In this document: positions 20,928 to 32,753 of the stretch, one piece after another
How positions within the stretch are numbered: position 1 is the stretch's first letter
Layout: the number at the start of each line of letters is the position of its first letter
From: Lobosporangium transversale
Lineage: Eukaryota; Mortierellomycota; Mortierellomycetes; Mortierellales; Mortierellaceae
NCBI RefSeq assembly: GCF_002105155.1
Contig: NW_019028981.1
Location: 846,501-910,500 of the forward strand
DNA: 64,000 bases
Direction: 5' to 3'
Program-made: the position numbers and the translations under genes
Notes under the pieces: generated by a model
Told to the model about the DNA's origin: nothing
The model's database searches: none
The model's input: only the letters and a program-made list of their open reading frames with translations

Positions 20928-22559
20928 CACTATCATGCAAAACTGATTCAATAATTCATTCCCATGTGCATTTCTTTTTTTCAATCCTAGAAACCGTATA
21001 TGCATACACCACTCATACTTTGGTTTAATAAAGCTCCCGTCTTCTTCTACGTCATAGTGATGCGTTGTGACATTAGCTTGTCTCATTTGAATAGCTAATG
21101 ACTTTTTTGTTCATGCAGGTCATTGAATCAGTTTCACATGTGCCCATTCAGTGGCCAAAGATCTTTATTCTTTTGTGAGCCATAACCTTACATCAATAAG
21201 TAGTATTCCAACCATGGGCATCACTGACAGCTTGGAGTCTCTTATGAATACCTATGATGAGTTTGCGGTAGAAGTCCACTGGGATCCTGTACCATTCAAC
21301 CGATATTCGCTCCCATAGTTCATCACAGCTCTTAGCTCGCTCCGGATACCTAGAGAGCCGCCTATCCAATTCTGCCCACATGTGTTCAATAGGGTTGAGG
21401 TCAGGGGATTGTGCTGGCCACTCTAGAAGTGTACCTTCCTCTTCTGTCAGATGTACTGACTCCAAATACTTCCTAACAATCTTCGCCGTGTGCTTCGAGT
21501 CATTGTCGTGCTGAAAGACGATATCGCTTTTAGTTAGGCCCCAGTCATCAAGCGACATCTGTAGATCCTCCTGCAGTAGTTTGATGTAAAGTTGTGCGTC
21601 CATATTATTGTCAATCTTTGCAATGTATCCAGGTCCGTACCATGAGAAGCATGACCACACTTTAACATTACCACCCCCAAACTTGACAGTGCCTTGCACC
21701 AACCTGCGAGTGAGGCGTCCCGGATTGTCGTCCCAGATCCACTGCACGCCATCAGAGCAGATTCGGTTTATTTTCGATTCATCTGACCAAATAACCTTTT
21801 TCCAATCTTCCAGAGTCCATTCCTTATACTTTTTGATAAAATGCAAACGAGCTTTAATATGCCGTCGACGTAAAGCTGGCTTATGTACACGCCTCTTTGC
21901 TGTCAATCCTAACTCCTTGAGCCGTCGTCTAACGGTGGTCTCAGAAACAGCCGCTGGTATGAGCTGGTTGGCTCTGACGGTGGCCTCAACTGCAGTCTTG
22001 GGTGTACCTTGTTTCATGTTCACCTTAAGATACTGCATGATGCCTCTAGGTACTTTCCTTGTTCGACCGCCTTTATTGACTGGCATGTACTCCTTATTAT
22101 GTGCATAGATCCTGGTGGCCGTCGCTATTGATATACCAACACTAGCAGCAGTTTCTCTAGTAGACATGCCTCCCATCATTAACCTCCTGGCTTCGTTGAC
22201 TTTCCTTTGTGGAGTGGGTCTCATATTCTGTGAAGGTATAGTTAAGAGAGAGTTAAGCAACTGTTCATAAAGGAAAGAGAGAAAAGTCCTTTTTTTACTG
22301 GCATTAAATGACGTCCAAAAGTTGTCATGGGCAACATATTAGACCACATGTGAAACTGATTCAATGACCTGCATGAACAAAAAAGTCATTAGCTATTCAA
22401 ATGAGACAAGCTAATGTCACAACGCATCACTATGACGTAGAAGAAGACGGGAGCTTTATTAAACTAAAGTATGAGTGGTGTATGCATATACGGTTTCTAG
22501 GATTGAAAAAAAGAAATGCACATGGGAATGAATTATTGAATCAGTTTTGCATGATAGTG
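20928..22559 (-). mobile_element. Tc1/mariner element T4, complete, long terminal repeats
   Basis: This 1,632-bp element begins CACTATCATGCAAAAC, ends with the inverse, and is flanked by TA (20926-20927 and 22560-22561). The terminal inverted repeats are about 215 bp. Within each, a second motif (AAACTGATTCAAT before CACATGTG) lies in inverse orientation to the outer one. Copies T6 (36046) and T7 (59090) belong to the same family. Confidence 0.95.
21193..22224 (-). CDS. Tc1/mariner transposase T4 (DD39E spacing)
   Basis: From ATG 22224 (MRPTPQRKVNEARR) the frame gives a protein of about 343 residues. It has helix-turn-helix segments (GGMSTRETAASVGIS, GGRTRKVPRG). The core has D in WSDESKINR, D in FQHDNDSKHT and E in LNPIEHMWAE. 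Between the second D and the E there are 39 residues, because ESVHLTEEEGTLLEW is five longer than in typical Tc1 proteins. The frame is unbroken and both terminal repeats are present, so the element could be active. Copy T6 keeps the same five-residue extension but is broken. Confidence 0.94.
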   Translation of the reverse strand: MRPTPQRKVNEARRLMMGGMSTRETAASVGISIATATRIYAHNKEYMPVNKGGRTRKVPRGIMQYLKVNMKQGTPKTAVEATVRANQLIPAAVSETTVRRRLKELGLTAKRRVHKPALRRRHIKARLHFIKKYKEWTLEDWKKVIWSDESKINRICSDGVQWIWDDNPGRLTRRLVQGTVKFGGGNVKVWSCFSWYGPGYIAKIDNNMDAQLYIKLLQEDLQMSLDDWGLTKSDIVFQHDNDSKHTAKIVRKYLESVHLTEEEGTLLEWPAQSPDLNPIEHMWAELDRRLSRYPERAKSCDELWERISVEWYRIPVDFYRKLIIGIHKRLQAVSDAHGWNTTY

Positions 22560-22560
22560 T

Positions 22561-23043
22561 ATCTCCAAGACATTAGGGCCTGCCAGGAGTAAAAGTAGAG
22601 CTGGTCGGCCACGGAAGTTCGATTACCGGAATGCATCTTATATTCGATTGTTGCTTCACCGTGGTATAATCTCATCAGCTGTCCATGCTACCAAACTCTA
22701 TAACGATGAGAACGAAGATCCGGTGACAGCTAATACGGTGCGTCGGGCGCTGAGAGATATAGGCATGGAAGCTAAAAAAGCCGTCAAGAAGCCTAGGCTA
22801 ACAAAACGTCAAAAGAAAGCTCGACTGGACTTTGCTCTCCAGCACAAAGACTGGACCGAAGCTGATTGGAAGCGAGTAATTTGGTCCGATGAGTCCAAAA
22901 TTTGTAGGATATCTTCTGGTGACATGCGCTATGTTTGGGTGGAAACAAATAAAGAACCAAAGGTGAAGGCGGCCGATAATGACCCAAAGTTAGTTTCGCC
23001 CACAGTCAATCATGGTGGTGGTTCGATGTTACAGTATATAACC
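22561..23043 (+). pseudogene. Tc1/mariner transposase T5, both ends lost
   Basis: The piece reads RAGRPRKFDYRNASYIRLLL, then RALRDIGMEAKKAVKKPRLT and VIWSDESKICRI (first catalytic D). It stops at the hAT MITE inserted at 23044. The left end is the T4 insertion. Only about the first half of a transposase remains, of a lineage related to T4 rather than T1-T3. Confidence 0.82.
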
Positions 23044-23141
23044 CAGTGCTCCTATTCGGTTTAAAATTTTGTCAATTGATATTTATTTTTTTAATCTGAA
23101 ACATCATAGTTGACAAAATTTTAAACCGAATAGGAGCGCTG
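23044..23141. mobile_element. hAT-type MITE, copy 3 (98 bp)
   Basis: The palindromic element CAGTGCTCC...GGAGCGCTG is flanked by the perfect 8-bp TSD ATATAACC (23036-23043 and 23142-23149). It is almost identical to copy 2 at 17205, which points to recent spread. Confidence 0.93.
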
Positions 23142-23233
23142 ATATAACCTTAAGCCTATAAAAAGGCTTGTTTTAATAATTACAATAAAATCATCTTTTG
23201 TCTCTCTTAATTATTACATCATGACTTTCTGGA

Positions 23234-26200
23234 GTCCCCTTAGATCTGAGACTAGAGGAAATAAATGTTTGCTTTTGAACTTAATTCCATTACATATCAC
23301 ATGACAATAAATTATTTTTTGAGCATATTTCGTTAAGATGTATTTATGTAAATGAAAAGATATGTAGATATCCATAGTGCTATAGGTAAAGTCGCTCGTT
23401 TCAGACCCGATTGGGTTATACCGACATGGGGCCGGTAGCTGGTACTGGAGCGCAACTTTTAAGAGATGGTTTTACGTTTTCTGGCGAAAGTTTATATCCG
23501 TAGTTAAGTGATAAATGCAACAAGACAGAGTATGTGACCAATCTAGACAACCATTTCAAAATTAGTTTTGTAAAAGTTGGCAAAGACGATGGAGCGCAAC
23601 ACAGATATACCCAAAAGTAATGGAACCATCAGGATATATGTTTTTTCAATTTGGAATCCAACGGTGGTAAAATCACTACTAGTTACATAGTCAGAAAAAA
23701 TAGTTTTCTTAAAGGAAAAGCGAGAAGGTCGAGGAAAAAAGCGATTTTTTGATATTCTATGCTCATTTACTCAAGAACCACTTAATGGAATACCGAAAAG
23801 CAAGGCTCATATCATAGCTGTAGGCTAGGGGAACTGTTATCTGCTTTGGCTAGTCTCTATCTCTCAAGATTCTGACGCAATGGTCCATTGAGTGTGTTAA
23901 AAATGGGATAATCTTAGTTTTTTCTTTGTTTGACATACTTTACACAGGTGCTACTCCATGGATACTAAATGGATCTCCTTAAGAATAGTTTTAAATCAAA
24001 GCTAATAAGCTCTTTCATTGGCCGTCCCGAGAGCGGCTGCTTCCTAGCAATCTAGCAGGAGCTACTCATGCTTAAAGCCTGCCCAGTCTTTAAAATCACC
24101 CAGCTTTGTCACAATTTTGGGTGCTATCTCTATAATACTGAACGGATCCTTTCCATTCTTATTATATCTGGTGCGCATCGCTGTCCTCTATTGTACATTT
24201 CATCGGCATGGTGTCATCCTCCCTAGAAGGATAGTTATAAGCATTTTAGTAGCTTCAATGATGGTTGCGTGTGAAATTTGGGTGAGATTTTGTGGGAGAA
24301 ACCTTAATTTGGCTTGAATTTTTCTTTTGCATTCTTTTTTTTTATTAAAGAAACTTAAATCTAATAACACTGCCGTTGCCGTTTCTTAGTTCCGGATGTA
24401 TTGGGGATTTTTGGCACAGTATCTAGCGTATTTACTACATGCTTCAACTTCCCTATGGTCTCTTCCGACCGCTTATTTACAATATCAGAGCTCTGAAGAA
24501 ACTTTTTAATCAACTCAAGTAACTCATCAGCTTCTTCACTTCGCTGATCCTCCTCCAGCTCAATCTCCTGATTACACTCATCCTCCTCTTCAATTTGGTA
24601 TTCACCATGCTCAACAGCTAAATGTTTGTCCATGATCAAAGGCATAGCCTTTTCAGGAAGACTGAGCGGACGTTCTTCATCATTCTGCTTAACTTTGAAC
24701 AACACAAGCATATGCATACATGGACGGCGCCTACTTATAAAGAATAGGCAATTACATCCTGTGATGATATTGTTTTCATCGACTTTCACGTTATATATAC
24801 CATGCCCAGTTGTAGGCGAGACAACGCAATAATACCCTTCAACATAAATGACCAGGCCTTGGAGCTCCTCAATAGTTTTGTTGCCTAGGCATCTTTCTTG
24901 CAAGATATCTACCTTCTCGCCTTTGGAATGCCGGACAACACTGCGCATTGCTAATGCCTGATAGAAGTCATCCACATCATGGCTTAGGAGATAGATCAGC
25001 CTGTCGCCTCGGCAGTTAGTATGGCCTCGTAGAAAATAGGACTTGAGGTGGTTGTGCCAAGATTCCACATAATTATTGGTATCCATACCAGCATAGAATT
25101 TACCAACACGGTATGACTTCATCCATCGTTGTCTACGTCCTTCGATGAAGTATCGGTCTTTGTGGTACTTCCAAAATTTCCCTTCATTGTGCTCCGGCCA
25201 TTTCTTTTCGAATTCAACTATCTTCTCACCGGCAGTTCGGGAAGATGGATCATAAAGGATCGAGCGGAGCTCATTCATTGCGGATTGTCGAAGCTCCTTG
25301 CTTTGATTCTTATCGGCACCTCGGATTAAGGTTGAGAACTTACGGGCCCAGGATTTCATTACATGCCATAGACACAAATGAACAGTTACATCATTTCCAA
25401 ATGCTTTACGGATGGCCTGGTATTCCACTTGAGCGTCATCAGTGGTAATGAATTCTAGGGCGCCAACCATATTCTTAATATGAATGAGCCAATGCTTCAG
25501 CGAGCGGTGCAAATGATCATTGGTGAGTAGAAAAGCGACAGGGATGGCGCTCATCCGCAATGGGTCCTGGATTATTATTGTGAATAGCTCAAATTTGTAA
25601 CGGTTCGTTCCATGTGTCGAGTCCAGACCAATGCATTTAAAATTCGAGCTGTATACTGATCGCTGAAAAGGAGACATGAATCTATAGGCGAATTTGTGAA
25701 TTGCTTGTCCACCCTTCCCTATCTCGGTGACCTGCCTTGTGAAAACGGTAAAGTGCTTCTCTTGCTGCAGCTTTGACATCCAGAGCCTCATTGAATTCAT
25801 GTCGTTGTCTGATAGTTTTGTCAGGGCAGAAATGTGCGTATAATAAATTTTATAAACGTCCTCATATGTAAGGACATCGTCACGCTGTAAACGCCCTTGT
25901 TTGTGGCGAGTATATGCCTGAGGCCCAGTCAAATTGATCTTGGCAATTATTCTCCTAGTACACAAGCCAAGACGAACCAAGTTTCGAACCCGTGCTTTTG
26001 TTGATTCCGTCAAGATGAGATACTGAAAATCATTAGGATCACCGAGGACATGGCCTGTATGCTTATAGTAATACGTAATACGGAGTTGCTTCTTTCCCTC
26101 CTTCATTGCTAATTCGGGATCCCCACTATCGTCTTTCATGTTGTGGACTAGAAGCTTTGCTCTACATCCGACTTTTTGGCTCTTCTTAAAGACGCGCCTC

Positions 26201-27260
26201 CTTTTCTTTTGCCTTTGTTCCTGCCCAGGGTCTTGAGGGGAATCTTGAGAGGAGTCTTGAGGGGAGTCTTGATGAGCGGTTTGAACGCGATTTTGGCCTC
26301 GCGAGTCATGGTTAGGGTGGCATTCGTAGGTTTGAAAATAAAAGTATTTGCTTCTGCCATCTGCCTTATTATCTCGATGTACACGGCGCATCCAAACAAA
26401 ATAATGATCGCGACTATCCTGTTCAAGCCAAGCGCTGAAGTCCTCCTCGTTCACGTAAAAAATACGGGGCAGGTAGTCATACGGTTCTGTACGGGAGTCG
26501 TTTACAATGTCTTTGATCGTTTCATCATCGAGAGTCGACTTAATCCATTGGCAATCATGCACCTCCGAGCACAAAATCTCAGTTGCTATTTCATTGGCCT
26601 TCGCAATGACACTCTCGTCTAGTTCTGGACTCTCTGAGCCACCAGGCATGAGTGAGCTTTCCCCGGTACCAAAATCCGCAGAAGGATGGATGCTAATGGC
26701 TTCAACAGGAGCTGCAGATGATTCAGGCTCTATTTCTGGGTCGGAATCCGAAGCCCCACTCGAATAGTCATTGTAGTCAACGTTCCACGAGTCCCGGTCA
26801 GAGTCTGATTCCTCGCTCCCATGCTCACAGTCAGAATCGAATTCTTCTAGATCATCAGCGCGATCTATTTCATCTACATCATCCAACAGACTATCCTCAA
26901 TAACTTCTGAACTCTACACAGAAAGCAAGGTCAAGGAGAACCGAGAGGTGATTAATATATGTGCAAATATTTATTATTGATAAGGTAACATAGCCTCCGC
27001 ACCATAATGCTTGTTCGATGAAATGATCTAAAATAATACACATGTTGATTTACATTCAGAGTTCATTCAACATTCGACGCGTAATGGCAACAGTTTGCGA
27101 GCTGAATATTATTAACGATTTTTATCTGGAGAGACAGAGGTGTATAAGAAGAATTGATATCAAGATCGTATTTGTGCAAACGCGTGAAAAAAAAAAAAAA
27201 AAGTATGACGTATTAAAATCGCCTTTATTATCACCCTTAATGGTATCACATCTAAGGGAA
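23234..27260 (-). mobile_element. MULE (Mutator-like) transposon M3, nearly complete
   Basis: The ends read inward as CCCCTTAGATCTGAGAC (left, from about 23236) and TCCCTTAGATGTGATACC (right, from about 27259). These are imperfect terminal inverted repeats and continue into longer subterminal similarity. The transposase is on the minus strand. About 1.1 kb of non-coding DNA lies between its stop and the left end. The same non-coding end is found in M1 and M2, and the right end in M1, M4 and M5. Flanks TTCTGGAGT and TTCCGGACT may be a decayed 9-bp TSD. Confidence 0.82.
24361..27005 (-). CDS. MULE transposase with SWIM zinc finger
   Basis: The long exon (26913-24361) encodes about 850 residues. 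The only suitable start is ATG 27005-27003, directly followed by a GT-AG intron (27002-26914), so the first coding exon is one codon. The N-terminus is acidic (EEFDSDCEHGSEESDSD), followed by a basic KKRRRVFKKSQKVGCRAKL segment that resembles a FAR1/WRKY-GCM1 DNA-binding region. The MULE core has D in GLDSTHGTNRY, D in FITTDDAQVEY, the HLCLWHVMKSW motif and E in NNYVESWHNHL. A SWIM finger follows (GCNCLFFISRRRPCMHML). The C-terminus ends KKRQRQCY. The frame is uninterrupted. It would cut and paste M-type elements, including deletion derivatives such as M1. Upstream frame and intron agree with relative M5. Confidence 0.9.
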
Positions 27261-27495
27261 TTCCGGACTCTCGGGAGAGAGGGTGAACGGTAACCCAAAA
27301 AGGAATCATTATCCAAATCGGGTCTCATCCGGAAACTCCTAGATTGTTTCAGATTGAGTCAGTCATGACGTAAGATCTAAAATTAATCTAAGTATAGATT
27401 ACAAATAATTTATCCGAACGGTTAGACTAAAAAAGGAAGGTCTAAGTCCGAAAAAATTCTAGGATATATGTATCATTTCCGTGGTACGCGTTGAC
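27261..27495. other. Unassigned DNA between MULE M3 and element D
   Basis: No gene or terminal repeat is recognised. The stretch is AT-rich and ends TTGAC before the D LTR. It does not resemble the hAT gene on the other side of element D. Confidence 0.4.
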
Positions 27496-27708
27496 TGTAA
27501 ATAGTAACAATCCAAGGTGATCTTAGGTGGAATCGAAGGTCAAAGGATACTTTATTTGGCTATAACGTAGTGGACTATTTATACTGATAATTGATAGGGT
27601 TGGGGCTTGGTGTCTTGGCACTTGGGCTTGGCGTCTTGGCGCCTGGGGTGCGTGTGATAGTTGAGCCCTCCTCAAAGGTTTGAGTCAGTATTGTATAACA
27701 CGTTTGCA
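27496..27708 (-). repeat. D 3' LTR
   Basis: The 213-bp LTR contains a short internal repetition (CTTGGTGTCTTGGCACTTGG then CTTGGCGTCTTGGCGCCTGG). It matches 33503-33715 with a few differences. Confidence 0.92.
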
Positions 27709-28000
27709 TCCTTCCCGTCAAAAATGAAGGAGATCATAAATCGAAGAAGAAAAGAGAAAAAAAAATTGATGGAAATAAAGAAAACGAAGAGAAGAGAGGA
27801 GAAATAAATAAAATAATAAATAAAAATAAAAAAAAAATTGATGTGGTGATGTCTGATTGGTTAAAATTACTGGTCATGCGGTTCATGCAGATCATGTGGA
27901 TGAGGATGGGTGAATGAGTGGCGATGGAGTTGGTGAGTTCGTGTTGCATTCTTTCCTCATTCCTCTTTGCTTATTTCAAAAAAAGGAAAAAAGTCTCCAT

Positions 28001-28646
28001 GATGTCTTCACGCAAGGCTTCTCATCCAATGCCACCGCGTAAAGGTCGTGCTCCTTCTGGTGGCGTGTTTTCTGAAGTTGTATTGACACAGCGGTCGGCG
28101 GTACCAAGCTCCCAGGGTTCTTCAGATGACCCTGACGCCACACAGCCTTATTCTGTGCCTCAGGAGGAAGAGCTAGATACGAGGTTGGAATTGTCTCCAC
28201 GTCTTTCACCTGTAATCTTGGGGCGGATGCTACCGAAGGAGGAGTATCCTGAGGTGGGCGATTCACCAACTGTGAGGGAAGCCAGAGATCATGTGGAGTC
28301 GAGTACTTCAGCGACGTCGGGAGTGGAGGGGGCTGGGGTCCGTTTGGCTTCTGTAAGTTCGACGAGTGACAATGCACAGCGGGAAGCTGTTGATGGAGAG
28401 GATGGTCCTGAGGAGCCGGAGAGGCGACGGAAGAGGAGTCGTCATGAGGGACCGAGGCTGTCGATGATAAGAGAGTGTTCTTCGCTGATAGCGTTTGAGT
28501 TTCGTGCATTGCAGACCCAGGATGTGAGTGTAGAAGAGCGAGCACGGGAACGTCGTCGATTGATGGAGGAAATGGCGGTTGTTACCATGCTGGAGTGGGC
28601 AGAGAAGGGAGGTAAAAGGAAGAGAGGAAGAGAGGAAAGGAGATAG
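28001..28646 (+). CDS. Antisense ORF between pol and 3' LTR of element D
   Basis: An open frame on the strand opposite to gag-pol runs from about 27918 to 28646. The best start is ATG 28001 (MMSSRKASHPMPPRKGRAPS), about 214 residues. The product is hydrophilic and probably disordered. Proline-, serine- and glutamate-rich text is followed by a basic nuclear-localisation-like cluster (PERRRKRSRHEG) and a helical, charged end (ERARERRRLMEE, then KGGKRKRGREERR). No family is recognised. The A elements have no such segment. Antisense ORFs are known in some plant LTR elements, so this may be a regulatory protein or a captured host gene. A 189-codon frame on the minus strand (28545-27976) overlaps it and is the alternative. 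Confidence 0.5.
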
Positions 28647-28706
28647 TAAAAGAAGAAAGGAAGAGAGAAAAGAAAAAAAAAGAAACAGAGAAAAATAATT
28701 TTGGTG

Positions 28707-31700
28707 TTACTGTTGCATTTTTTGAAATTCCTCCAGTGCTTCTTTTGCATTAACTAGTGAGGATCTCCGTTCCCATGTTGCTTCTTCGTCAGGATATCCC
28801 TTCCATTTCACGAGCCACTTGGGGGTTCTGCCAAATAGTTTGTAATCCAGAATCTTTTCCACTTCATATTCTTCTTCGCCATCGACTAAATCTGGTGGGG
28901 GTCTGGCAGGTGCTCGTTCGCCGAAATTCTCCGGGGATTCGTGATAATGTCGTAATAAATCTGTATTGAAGACAGGGTGTTGTTTCATGTTCGGAGGTAG
29001 CTCGAGCTTGTACGCGTTGTCGTTGATCTTCTCTATGATTTTGAATGGTCCAATGAATTTTGGTTCTAACTTTTTGGAGGGTCGGTTTGCGTGAGCTGCG
29101 ACAGTGATATGCTCCGTACTCAGTAAGACACTATCGCCTACAGTGAACCTGGCGGGTGATCGTGCTTTATCTGCTTGGCGTTTTTGGATGTCCTGAGCTG
29201 TCGCTATTGCGTCTTGTGCTTGCGCCAACGCAGAGGCTTGAGTGGAAATGAAGGTAGAGATAGCCGGTACATCTGTTGTTGGTGGTTTCAAGAGGGATGA
29301 TGGGACAATGGGATGATGACCGTGGTTTAGGAAAAAGGGGGAAAACCCTGTGGAGGGGTTGACGGAGTTGTTGTATGCAAATTCCATCATTGGTAAGAGC
29401 AAGTCCCAGTCATTCTGTTTGTACGAGACATAAGATCGTAGCATTTCCTCCAGGGTCCTGTTGGCTCGCTCCGTCTGTCCGTCTGTCTGAGGATGGAATG
29501 CTGTAGACATATGGAGTTTAGTTCCCATGAGCTTCATCAATGTGGTCCAGAAGTGTCCCGTGAATCTTGAGTCTCTGTCCGATACAATAGCTCGTGGCAT
29601 GCCATGGAGTCGGAAGACATTATTGAAGAAGAGTCGCGCGATATCTGAAGCAGTGTCCGTTGTATGGCTAGGGCAGAAGTGGACTTGTTTGGATAACTTG
29701 TCTACGAATACAGTTATGGCATTGAACCCTCGGTTCGTCTTGGGTAAAGGGCCAATGAAGTCCATGGTAACAGTTTCCCATCGTTCAAGAGGTATATCGA
29801 GAGGTTTGAATAATCCGGCAGGATGATGAAGCAGTGGTTTATTTCGCTGGCACTGTTCGCATGATGCAATGTAAGTCTTGGTGTCTCGGGCCATTCGTGG
29901 CCAAAAGAAAGTCCTTCGCATGGTTTCATATGTTTTCTCGAAGCCGAGGTGGCCAGCAATGGGAGAATCATGTGCATCATGAAGTAGGAGAGCGCGAATG
30001 TTAGGATCATTCGGGATACATAAACGTGTCTGTCCAGCGATGTTAATCCACAATAGGTCATCAGCAACAAAATAACGATCAGAGGGACTTGCCTTGCGGC
30101 AGCTTTCGTAAAGTGATCCTAACTTAAGGTCATACGGGTAACACTTTATCAGGCGCTGCCGTAAGCCTGGGTCCAAACTTATTTCTATGGAGTTAATCTG
30201 CTCACTGGCGGGATCCTGCGCCTTGTGGTCAGGCCTCCTTGAGAGAGCGTCGGGGACGATGTTGTCTTTGCCTGGTTTGTACTTGAAGTTGAAGTCGTAT
30301 TCTTGTAGGAGTTCCATCCATCTGGCCTGTCTCCGAGTCAGGTTTGGCTGGGTTGGAAATGCTGCAATGTGGCATGGTCAGTATAGACAATAAAATGAGA
30401 CCATCCAAATAGTATCGCCATGTTCTTAAGGCGTGGACGACAGCTAGTAATTCTTGCTCATGGGTTGGGTAGTTTCGTTCTGCAGAGCTCAACTTTCGTG
30501 ATGTAAAGTCAACAGGGCGCGATTCGCCCTTGTGATCTGTTTGGAACAAGACTGCACCAATGGCGAAACCTGATGCATCAGTTTCGACGGAAGTTGCTAG
30601 GGCAGGGTCAAAAATTCTGAGTACGGGTGCCATGGTGACTGCCTGCTTCAGTCTTTCAAAGGCCTCTTGGTGAGGCTTGCTCCAGTAGAATGTTGTAGTT
30701 GAGCCTAACAGATCAGTAAGGGGAAGCACGATATCAGCATAGTGGTCGATGTATTGATGATAGAAGTTTGTTAATCCAAGGAACTGCATGACGTGGCGCT
30801 GTGTTGTGGGTGTTGGCCATTCTCTAACTGCCTTAACCAGTGCTCCGTTTGTTTTGAGTCCATCTTTGGATATAACATGGCCTAGGAACTCTGTCTCCTC
30901 TTGCATAAATGAACACTTGGAAAGCTTGCAAAAGAGGCCTGCCTTGCGTAGGAGCCTAAGAACGTTTCTGATGTCTTGTAGATGTTGCTCTTTGTTATCA
31001 GAATAAATCAGTATATCATCTAGGTAAACTACGGTGCATTTATCCAGCACGGGATCCAACACGTTGCGCATCATGGCTGAAAAGGCGGCAGGTGCGTTGG
31101 TGAGTCCGAAAGGGACGACGTTAAACTCATAGTGACCGTAGCGTGTTCGAAATGCCGTTTTATGTCGGTCGTCTGGATGAACGCGCATTTGATGATATCC
31201 GGATAGTAAGTCGAGCTTTGTAAAAAATCGTGCTGTCCTGAAACGATCTATTAGCTCGTCGATTCTTGGTAGTGGATGGCGATTCTTACGGGTTATTTTG
31301 TTTAATCCTCTGTAGTCTACACACATCCTCAGTCCGCCATCCTTCTTTTTAACGAATAAAACTGGTGCTCCGTAGGGTGATGTACTTGGAGAGATGAAGC
31401 CTTTGCGCAGTAGTTCTGTGAGTTGTGTTTTTAGTTCGTCTAATTCAGCAATTGATAAGCGAATGACTGGTCTTACAGGTGGATCGGTATTTTTTTCAGT
31501 CTCGATTCGCATGCTATCGCCACGATCCTGAGGGAGTCCGTCCGGTAGTGTGTCAGGAAAGAGGTCTGGAAATTCTACTTGGACAATTTGTTGAATCGAT
31601 TCGGGTAGTGTTGAGTCTAGGTTTGTCGGTGGTGAAGTGGTTCTTACTTGGGCCAAGAATGTTGTCGTTTCGGGTTCTAATGCTAATGCAGCAAAGTTTA

Positions 31701-32190
31701 TGGCAGAAAGGCAATTTTGACGAGCGGAGGAGGAGATATGCCCTCGACATTCCCATAGTATGTGTTTACCATCGTGTTCAAAGTGTAAATCGTTAGTGCG
31801 CCAGTTGATTTGGGGATTGGCTGCGGTTAGCCAAGGTTTCCCTAGGATGAGATCATATTTTTTCGAGGGGTAGATGATACTTTGAATCTTTTCACCATAG
31901 GAACTACGTTCAAGGGTAACAGATGCGGTTCCTGGGGACATGACTGCTGTGCCATTCGGATGAATGATAGGGATAGGGTTTCGCGTTGTCTATGATAATG
32001 TTACGTTTTCTGCAAAATCTTGAACCAATACATTTCCTTCTGCTCCACCATCAATGAGGATTCGCCAGGGTGTCCCGTTCCGTTGACGGCCCCCAATGAA
32101 GGTTAGTAGTCGTCTCGCATTGGGTGTAGAAGGGGACAGGGATTGGAGGTGTGTGGCATGACGACGACGGACGACGGGGTGGGTTTTACT
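28707..32190 (-). pseudogene. pol: D pol: protease, RT, RNase H, integrase, chromodomain (broken)
   Basis: Two frames carry the protein. The first (about 31941-30380) holds the rest of the protease (LILGKPWL), the RT with VVYLDDILIYSDN and RNase H (ETDASGFAIGAVLFQ). A frame shift near 30360-30400 follows at the YTDH motif. The second (30317-28707) holds the integrase with HHCC (CEQCQRNK), TMDFIGPL, VSDRDSRF, QTERANRTLEE, and a chromodomain (EYEVEKILDYKLFG, KWLVKWKGYP). Upstream of 31941 a protease motif ILIDGGAEGNV is visible, but an in-frame TAG near 31992 interrupts it. It is clearly related to A pol at the protein level. Confidence 0.9.
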
Positions 32191-32197
32191 AGTCAGA

Positions 32198-32753
32198 TGT
32201 CAGAGACGACAAAGGGTGTTAGAGGCCAAGGAAAGGATAAAAGTTTGAAGAAAGGAAGGAATAAACAAGAATGATAATGAGCTGAGAACTAGAATGGATT
32301 CACGAATAGTTTTATTGCAGACTGAGGTTTACTATGTTACAAATCTATCATATTTATACTTGTTTGACTGAAGCGGAGACGCGCTTCAAGAACTCTAAAT
32401 AAAGCTTACTCAAATATTTCCTAAGGACTTTTACCATATGCGGAACTTCAAGTGTTGAGTTAACTTAATACACAGGATCCGAGGAAGATATCTGGTGCAA
32501 TCTTATTTCAAGGTTCCTTGGCACTATAAGCCTTGGTTATTGGTTTATAGCTCTTCTAGAATCCTTGGAGCTATTCACGGAGCTAGAAAACTAGGAGACG
32601 CGACTTGGCTTGACAGGCAAACTATGCATGGAGGAATGAGTGAAGGAAATGAGCGGAACAAATTAATCAAGCACACGTGATCTTTTTCAGATTCGAATCA
32701 GACAAAAGTCATTCATCAATTCATGAGCTAGACATTGCTTGCTGTTCGTGACA
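32198..32753 (+). mobile_element. Solo LTR of family E in element D
   Basis: This 556-bp TGTCA...TGACA unit resembles 13021-13557 in opposite orientation. The outer 50 bp near 32198 differ. The flanks (TCAGA and CTGGT) do not match. On the D element it replaces the C-terminal half of gag, including the zinc knuckle, and the start of pol, so it marks a deletion breakpoint. Confidence 0.85.

Noticed and set aside
31985-32000. Programmed UAG readthrough in element D linked to the CUA tRNA
   Set aside because: D has several other breaks, so the TAG is more simply decay. The A relatives have a sense codon there.
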